A stretch of DNA of 11,142 nt from Phoronis pallida (Eukaryota; Phoronida; Phoronidae). The notes beneath the pieces were generated by a model. It was not told where the DNA came from, searched no databases, and saw nothing but the letters and a program-made list of their open reading frames with translations. Position numbers and translations under genes: made by a program. Below, in pieces: positions 1 through 6,414 of the stretch. The stretch is from the NCBI GenBank assembly GCA_028565715.1, contig JAOXYC010215795.1, positions 1-11,142 of the forward strand, read 5' to 3'. The number at the start of each line of letters is the position of its first letter. The stretch's first letter is position 1.

Positions 1-484
1 GATAAACAACGCAAAGACTCGTCGTATTTTCAATGAATGTTGCTTGAGGGAGAACCTACTGCCTGTTTTTACGAACAGACCAAATACAGAACTACTTGGC
101 CATGTTGACCAGGAATACATAACCATGGCAACGTCATGTAGCATATATAATTTGTGATGAATGTCAATTTGAAATGTGTTCTTCACACCCGTTTTTCTTT
201 TAATAGAATGTATTTTTAAAATCCCTAAATCACAAAATGTCAAAAATGCTCATTAACATTTATCAAAAAAAATCTGACAAGAATAAAATGAAGATGATAC
301 TACTATGATGAATATTTTAATTTGAATATTTGAACAAGAACATAAATTCAAGATATTTGCTGGTGATGAATGAACAGCCTTGGGCAAGATTGCTGTCGGG
401 ATATAGGAAAGCTGCAGTTATCATGTGTACAAATCAAACTGTGCAATTGCAATCAAATTGAGATCAAGTTTTTGTTTAAAAAAT

Positions 485-505
485 CATGTCGAAAAAATCG
501 ACATG
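485..505. repeat. Small perfect hairpin catgtcga-aaaaa-tcgacatg
   Basis: Eight-base arms surround an A5 loop in non-coding flanking sequence; the mirror is at 10638-10658. It is short enough to be chance, and no function is implied. Confidence 0.6.
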
Positions 506-1116
506 TAGTCAAAACCTATCATGAATTTCTAAATGTAAAATATGGTAGTCAGAAAGATGACCAATAGCAAGGCTTGCATATGAAAAGTCCAACCAAAACA
601 TACTATTAGTCAACTTACCCTACATTGAAATTGTGGTTTTTGTACCCGGGTTTTTGTAAGACAATTTCTGAAAACTTAAAACTTTACTTAAAAGACATGA
701 TGATCCTAGAAGTCATGAAATTTTTGAGAAAGAAAGTTAAACTCAGTCTTATCTGTATATTTTATCATTAGAAAAAATCTCAAATGAAACAGAATTAAAA
801 GAATTGAATCAAAAAGTAATAAGGAACCAATTCATGTAACAATAATGTTCAAATCAACAAATCAATGTTTTCATTTGGCTGCCAAGGCGAATTAGAAGCA
901 GAAAGCGCCAAATAAGCTTTGGCACGTACCTGTCTGCCTTGCTGTTGTACATAGAAAAACAGAAAACGACATCTAAATCACTTATTCTACTGATTTCTAT
1001 CAAATACATTTCTCATGTTCATTCCTTATATGAGTTATTAGAAGGCAATTTACCATGCGTTTGTATGGCTGAGTTAGCAAAGTGTTACATGACTTAATAA
1101 CCACTTGTTGACATTC

Positions 1117-1417
1117 TTACTGGCAAAACTTGACCTGTAGAAGGATGTGCATTCACAATAGATCTGTGTGGACCATCATTGAAACCACAATTTACAGTTT
1201 TAACACTTACTGTGGGACATAGCTCCTGTATCAAACTATTTTTTTTCAAATGAAAGTTGACATAATATACAAACTTTCATCGAAATCAACTTTGAGAACA
1301 CCAAGGAAGTCAAATGTTGATATATTGTAAACAAGGATAGTTGTGTGATGAAATCACTTCAAAGGTTTCATTTTATTATTTTTCTATTTGTTAAGACTGT
1401 CAAGTTTTTGCCAGTAA
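1117..1417. mobile_element. Possible 301-bp terminal-inverted-repeat element, mirror
   Basis: This is the left-arm copy of the element at 9726-10026. Terminal repeats are at 1117-1134 and 1399-1417. The interior also has a small inverted repeat, tgaaagtt ... aactttca, around 1252-1281. Confidence 0.45.
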
Positions 1418-2312
1418 AAATAAACCATGCCAAAAAACCCTGCAGTCAAACATAGAAACATTAGAAATTGTGAAGTTGTGAAGCCATTCTGTTTTAGCAA
1501 GGACGACACAGTGACATGCACATACACAACCCCCTAGCAACATTCTACATCAGTGTCAGTCACACTGGGTGTTTTCCAGCACAGATAATCATTTTCTTCA
1601 TCCCCAAGTCCTAATCTTTTAAAACATGCACAATAACCTCGGGTTGATACAAATATACTTCTCATTAACCAGAGTTTTACTGTCGGACTTCCTCGTTTGA
1701 TTCTATACTATCAAAGCAGTGTTTACATGTTGAAAATATCTTATTAGATGAAGATACCGTACGTTAATATTAGTTGAGCGCAATAAAAGTAAGCAATATT
1801 AGTAAGATATGTGAATGATCAAATCGAGGAAAATGTACCATACTTTTCTTGTGTAAATTGGTAAAGGAAATACCCTAGTATTTGGCAAATTGCAAGACTC
1901 TCATAGTAAATTATGTCATAGTATCGCTGTTAAGCAGAAATCCATCTCCAATGGTTTGATCACATTGACAAATTTCAATTTGTTCATTAGTCCCAGCTAA
2001 CAGACACTACCACTGATGTCCAAGTTAATACGTTTCATCTTTCCCAGTCTATTCATAAAATTAATGTAGGTTATTGCCAAAGTGCAATACCAGAGCTTAG
2101 ATTCCTACTTAAACTTGTAACAATGTTCTTTTAAAGGAGATGACATCTTCCTGCTCCAGTATTTTCAGTTTATTTTTGGTAGACGGGTTAGCTATGAATT
2201 GGGCTTTAAGAGTAAATTGATGCTAATATGTGCATTCTTTGGCTGTATTAGTTGTCTCTGATCTAATCTCAAAATTGGTTGGTTAAAAGATCAACAAATA
2301 ATGGTGCGTTAC

Positions 2313-2365
2313 CTTTGGTGCCACGATTGTAGTGAGTTTGTTGACGAGCCAGCTAGGAAGATGTC
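2313..2365 (-). CDS. STARD10-like: START exon D, mirror
   Basis: This is the reverse complement of 8778-8830, a 53-nt exon with the LPSWLVN motif ending in APK. The acceptor reads ctgtaagc on the + strand from 2366 and the donor is complementary to cgttac just left of 2313. Confidence 0.86.
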
Positions 2366-4873
2366 CTGTAAGCAAACCATACTCATTAGACATGATGGGA
2401 ATGAATTAAGGTCTATCAATATTTAAATCATGACTTAAAGATGCCGTCTCCTTGTTGGTGAGGATCTGGGGTCAAAATTCAAATCAACTAAAAATTTTGT
2501 GTACGAGTCCTTTGATGAATATAATTAACCTGCATCTGAGTAAAAAAAAAATCAAAAAAATTGGTAGTGGGGTAAATTTGAGATCTTTGTATCTGATAAA
2601 AAATCTCTCCATGGAGAGCTTTCGAAAGTTACACTTTTTTAGAATAAAAAGCTCTCAAATCATCCTTTACATATTTTTTTTGAATTTTTTACTCAGATGC
2701 AGGTTCATTATATGCATTGAAGGACTCATGCGCACAATTTCTAGTTGATTTGAATTTTGACCCCAGATCCTGACAAGGAGACAGCATATTTAAATATGCA
2801 AGCCCACACAGAGCCTTTTTCTTGCACAGTCGTTGGTTTCTTATTCACAATTAAACTAAATAACGTATTCAAAACTATGACTGAGGGTTCTTTCATTAAA
2901 AATTGTTCTTTTGATTTTTTGATTTTCTGATATACATTTTTTTAAACTTTTTGAAGTAGGTAACCTTGGCTGTAATGTTCATCAAACACTATATTTTTAT
3001 CAAATACTTCTGATCAGTACAATATAATATACATTTGAATCAATTACTGGACGCAACGTAACTCAGTTAAGGTAAAATTCCAGTAATTGATTCAAATGTA
3101 ATCACTATATTATATCTTCAACTCAACTGGATGAATAATAACTTTCATGCTAACTCCAGTACAATATATTGTGAGAAATGATTACACATGCTATCAATTG
3201 TTTTCATTCTAATCAATAAGTAGAGACCCCTGTTTATAGGAATACCAACCTTTTGGATCTGACTGGGTAACATAATGTATTTCACAGCTGTTAGCACCCG
3301 TAGGACATATTGAATAACCAGTTAGATATGATATGCCTCGTATTATACCTTTCTTTGGTGGATATTTCTGAAAAAAAAAATAATAATTGGCTTTTAAGTT
3401 TTAGTTGAAAACATAAGTATGAAGATGTAAACAACTCTATAATTGAAAGTTTGTGAAAGATCTTTTCTCACCAGTTCTGATTCTAAATTATGGACCTTAA
3501 TTTTTCTTCCTGGTGTTATGTTCCATGGCGAGAGGTTGAATTATTGTCATTGGATGAACTATAGAGAGTATTTTTACTCTTCTTACATGGAGTTAAGAAA
3601 TGTATTATGAACTTTTCAGATACAAACCTCATGATTTACATTGAGTTAAGAATGTATGGATTTTCAGATACAAACCTCATGATTTACATTATAAAATAAG
3701 TTAAGAATTAATGTATTGGATTTTTCAGATACAAACCTCATGATTTACAGAATGGTTGATGACTAAATATTCTTTCCCAGTTTCTAGCCATGATCTCTGT
3801 GTTACAAAATCTCTGTTCTTCAGGGGTGTTGGACATTTCACTGCAAACATAATTAGATATATAACATAAGGATTCTGACATCTGGAACTGGATTCGATAC
3901 CACAGCCTACATAAGGCACCAACATGAGCAGCTAAAGGTGTCGTACAAATAGAACAAAATATAATATAACCATAGACATATTTTTTTAACAATTCAAAGG
4001 CCAACAAATTCAAATGACTGTTCATTAGTCTGATCATCACCTCCTGTTGAAAACCATCCAATCATCTTTCAGATGTGAATCATTAAAGCCAAGACAATTG
4101 TCTCCAGTTTATTTGCAAATGCTCCAAACGTCTGAGCAATTTGACATTATGTATTGTTTCCCGTTTGATTAAAGGCGGTCAAAGCCGGGTTTAGCAGCAG
4201 TTCGTTGTTTTTAAACTAGCATGTTTGGTTTGCAAATTTCAGCTTGAAATACTCATCTTGTGTGTGTTCTATTCTATTCATAAGCAAAACAAAGATGTCA
4301 AGCGATTTGACGCGTATTTGAGATTGCAATACTCTGCTGCAAGTTATAAACGTCATGCACCAACTGAGAAGTCTGCACTATCCTAAAGATGGTCTGGCTG
4401 TCTTACATGGTTCGACCACTGAGTGCGCACACAAACTCGCACCGACTTAACAATTTACTCGCTTAAAAGCATATAGCTTAAGTTGAAACTTGACGGACTG
4501 TCAAATAACGCTCAATAGAACAACAAAAATAAGGACGGCAAACTACCAATGAGGTTTTAATCCAGGAAAGAATGGACGATTTACTTTTCAACTTTGACAG
4601 TTGAACCTTTGCAGAGCCATTTGCGATGATAAAAGTGCAACTTTAGAGGCTTGTTCAACTTTTTTTAGCGTTTGAAGGGGCTAGTTTTCGTTATTGTTAC
4701 CGGAGCTGTGTACCTCTTAAATACTTACTACAGTAATAGCCAATGTCATTATTAGGATTGAGGCAGCATATATCAAAGGATTCTATCATATTAGGGTCCC
4801 ACACTTTCCTATATTCCGGGTCTAGGAGAACATCATATAATGTACACGCACCGACATCACATGAGGAAAAGAT
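2313..4873 (-). CDS. STARD10-like: Mirror copy of the STARD10-like partial gene (left arm)
   Basis: The same 140-codon START fragment is read from the - strand by joining 4873-4729, 3840-3737, 3367-3250 and 2365-2313. I found no substitution, frameshift or splice-site change relative to the right-arm copy. The two copies are divergent, with their 5' sides about 1.4 kb apart across the palindrome centre (4874-6269). Neither has a promoter, start codon or N-terminal exon in this window. If the palindrome is an artefact, this is not a second gene but the same gene read back. If it is real, each copy would be a 5'-truncated duplicate unable to make a complete START protein from this region alone. 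Confidence 0.88.
2439..2789. mobile_element. TTAA-flanked foldback MITE-like element, mirror
   Basis: This is the left-arm copy of the 351-bp element, with TTAA at 2435-2438 and 2790-2793 and the CCATGG axis at 2609-2614. The two arms of the element differ from each other by substitutions and small indels (for example tgttggtgagg against tgtcagg), so the element has aged, whereas its two copies across the window axis agree. Confidence 0.8.
3031..3099. repeat. Perfect 21-bp inverted repeat, mirror
   Basis: This is the left-arm copy of the hairpin, with arms 3031-3051 and 3079-3099 and spacer 3052-3078. Confidence 0.85.
3250..3367 (-). CDS. STARD10-like: START exon C, mirror
   Basis: This is the reverse complement of 7776-7893: 39 codons plus one base, beginning KYPPKK. 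The polypyrimidine tract of its acceptor appears as ten A at 3371-3380 on the + strand. Confidence 0.9.
3583..3749 (-). repeat. Three-copy exon-border tandem repeat, mirror
   Basis: This is the reverse complement of 7394-7560. Core copies lie at 3722-3749, 3661-3688 and 3613-3640, seen on the + strand as ttttcagatacaaacctcat followed by gatttaca. The + strand text looks acceptor-like (ttttcag), but this is the complement of the intron start and not a splice site. Confidence 0.92.
3737..3840 (-). CDS. STARD10-like: START exon B, mirror
   Basis: This is the reverse complement of 7303-7406, carrying the KNRD and RSW blocks. The donor side (left of 3737) overlaps the three-copy tandem repeat. 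Two overlapping - strand frames start upstream here; only the one reading [10 protein letters not shown] is START coding. Confidence 0.9.
4729..4873 (-). CDS. STARD10-like: START exon A, mirror
   Basis: This is the reverse complement of 6270-6414: 48 codons plus one base, with TLYDVL and EYRKVWD blocks. On the + strand the donor appears as acttac just left of 4729, and the acceptor as ctggaaaaa just right of 4873. The + strand ORF at 4743-4928 is an antisense shadow. Confidence 0.88.
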
Positions 4874-4955
4874 CTGGAAAAAAAGAAATACCAATTATAA
4901 AAAAAAAAAAATTTATCCATTATTCTGAAGTAAATTCTATGGCTCCTAATATGAG

Positions 4956-5238
4956 TACCGTATAGCCCCGCAATTGAGCGCATGCGCCTATATGTGAATA
5001 AGCGCCTATACGCGGAACGTAAAGGCCCATGCGCCTATTTTGCGAGAAATTTGAGTTGCATCTATAGTAACGAGTGTTGAAATTAATATGTCAAGAGTGC
5101 GCCTATATCCGGAGCGCCCGGTTAACATGGGCCTAATCGCGGAACCTTTAGGCCCATGCGCCTATTTTGTGGGAATTTGAATTGACAAATTTTGGGAGCA
5201 AAATGCATTATTTCGCTCAATTGCGGGGTTATACAGTA
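4956..5238. mobile_element. TA-flanked MITE-like element, mirror
   Basis: Left-arm copy. Terminal repeats are at 4956-4980 and 5214-5238. The internal direct repeat is clear here: 5011-5058 and 5138-5184 align over about 47 bp from cgcggaac through ggcccatgcgcctatttt to the gagttg/gaattg end, with a few substitutions and one indel. Confidence 0.75.
5011..5184 (+). repeat. Internal direct repeat of the TA-flanked element
   Basis: Two roughly 47-bp units (5011-5058, 5138-5184) share ggcccatgcgcctatttt and flanking sequence. Further gcgcctata words occur at 4984, 5002 and 5099, so the interior was built by repeated duplication of a gcgcctata-containing module. The mirror units are 6085-6132 and 5959-6005. 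Confidence 0.75.
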
Positions 5239-5560
5239 ACATTTTTGTAGTTATACTCACTAATATATTCTAATAATAGATTGATATAGACATAGTCATG
5301 CATATATTAATCAGTTATCTATATATACATTATATTGTGTTTGATTAACTACTGAAGTATGTATGCTACACCACTCATAATGACTGATCAACTCACAGCT
5401 TAACTCACACCAACATCCACTGTTTTAGTTACACAATGTGATAACATGTCAGGGAAAAACATCTTGGAAATTCCAAAAGATAATTTATTCTGTGAACAAA
5501 CATTTTTCCAATTCCAAAATAGTGAAGAAAAACTCAGTTAAACGATAGAAATTTCAAATT

Positions 5561-5582
5561 TTCGAAATATATATATTTCGAA
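5561..5582. repeat. Palindrome axis: ttcgaaat core around an (AT)5 run
   Basis: The fold point lies in a ten-base alternating AT run (5567-5576) flanked by ttcgaa on each side. Each arm next to it also has self-complementary words (gaaatttc at 5548-5555, and attTC...GAaat across 5551-5568). A short natural palindrome of this sort can prime strand switching or snap-back synthesis, which would create a spacerless inverted copy. Confidence 0.8.
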
Positions 5583-5904
5583 AATTTGAAATTTCTATCG
5601 TTTAACTGAGTTTTTCTTCACTATTTTGGAATTGGAAAAATGTTTGTTCACAGAATAAATTATCTTTTGGAATTTCCAAGATGTTTTTCCCTGACATGTT
5701 ATCACATTGTGTAACTAAAACAGTGGATGTTGGTGTGAGTTAAGCTGTGAGTTGATCAGTCATTATGAGTGGTGTAGCATACATACTTCAGTAGTTAATC
5801 AAACACAATATAATGTATATATAGATAACTGATTAATATATGCATGACTATGTCTATATCAATCTATTATTAGAATATATTAGTGAGTATAACTACAAAA
5901 ATGT

Positions 5905-6187
5905 TACTGTATAACCCCGCAATTGAGCGAAATAATGCATTTTGCTCCCAAAATTTGTCAATTCAAATTCCCACAAAATAGGCGCATGGGCCTAAAGGTT
6001 CCGCGATTAGGCCCATGTTAACCGGGCGCTCCGGATATAGGCGCACTCTTGACATATTAATTTCAACACTCGTTACTATAGATGCAACTCAAATTTCTCG
6101 CAAAATAGGCGCATGGGCCTTTACGTTCCGCGTATAGGCGCTTATTCACATATAGGCGCATGCGCTCAATTGCGGGGCTATACGGTA
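5905..6187. mobile_element. TA-flanked MITE-like element with 25-bp terminal inverted repeats, 283 bp (right arm)
   Basis: The ends form a 25-bp inverted repeat with two mismatches (5905-5929 and 6163-6187), core ccccgcaattgagcg. Outermost bases are TA on both sides, compatible with a TA target duplication as in Tc1/mariner-like families, although the superfamily is unproven. The interior is much richer in G, C and CpG than its surroundings and contains a degenerate internal direct repeat with the motif aggcgcatgggcc. There is no ORF. It sits in the intron upstream of exon A, close to the palindrome centre. Confidence 0.75.
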
Positions 6188-6269
6188 CTCATATTAGGAG
6201 CCATAGAATTTACTTCAGAATAATGGATAAATTTTTTTTTTTTTATAATTGGTATTTCTTTTTTTCCAG

Positions 6270-6414
6270 ATCTTTTCCTCATGTGATGTCGGTGCGTGTA
6301 CATTATATGATGTTCTCCTAGACCCGGAATATAGGAAAGTGTGGGACCCTAATATGATAGAATCCTTTGATATATGCTGCCTCAATCCTAATAATGACAT
6401 TGGCTATTACTGTA
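6270..6414 (+). CDS. STARD10-like: START exon A (residues 1-48 of the fragment)
   Basis: A 13-T tract and then a second T-rich stretch lead to the acceptor ...tttttccag, with the exon opening at 6270. It ends at 6414 before a consensus donor gtaagt (6415-6420). Reading in phase 0 gives 48 codons plus one base left for the next exon. It encodes the START segment with TLYDVL, the EYRKVWD block and DIGYYC. Nothing upstream to the centre (5572-6269) encodes the expected preceding START strands, so the gene is cut inside the intron before this exon. Confidence 0.9.

Larger units (their letters stand above)
1..2312. other. Non-coding region downstream of exon D, mirror arm (intron or gene end)
   Basis: Apart from the possible TIR element at 1117-1417 and the hairpin at 485-505, I see no supported gene here. 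On the - strand the START fragment should continue into this region, but no segment encodes the expected C-terminal helix. The 65-codon + strand frame at 370-567 has no recognisable motif and is contained in the mirrored arm too. Confidence 0.6.
4874..6269. other. Central non-coding block joining the two partial genes
   Basis: This block contains the palindrome axis and both copies of the TA-flanked MITE-like element. Between element and axis it is very AT-rich, with alternating atat words around 5265-5340 and 5805-5880. By position it is the intron before exon A, read outward on both sides. I see no START N-terminal exon and no convincing promoter, so there is no support for a shared bidirectional promoter. 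Confidence 0.75.

Noticed and set aside
370-567. 65-codon + strand ORF (mirror 10576-10773 on -)
   Set aside because: No motif, signal or splice context; it spans the small hairpin at 485-505; this length is expected by chance.
2452-2748. 98-codon + strand ORF (mirror 8395-8691 on -)
   Set aside because: It lies entirely inside the TTAA-flanked foldback element, is rich in Lys, Ile and Phe from poly-A/T runs, and its two halves come from the element's inverted arms.
4743-4928. 61-codon + strand ORF (mirror 6215-6400 on -)
   Set aside because: Antisense shadow of START exon A that runs into a poly-A tract.
4956-6187. Two MITE copies as the ends of one larger composite transposon
   Set aside because: They are mirror images of one element across the window axis; the same symmetry covers everything else in the window, so they do not mark special ends.
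4874-6269. Bidirectional promoter between two divergent genes
   Set aside because: The facing ends are internal exons, not first exons; the symmetry is produced by the fold, and no core promoter elements or start codons support it.
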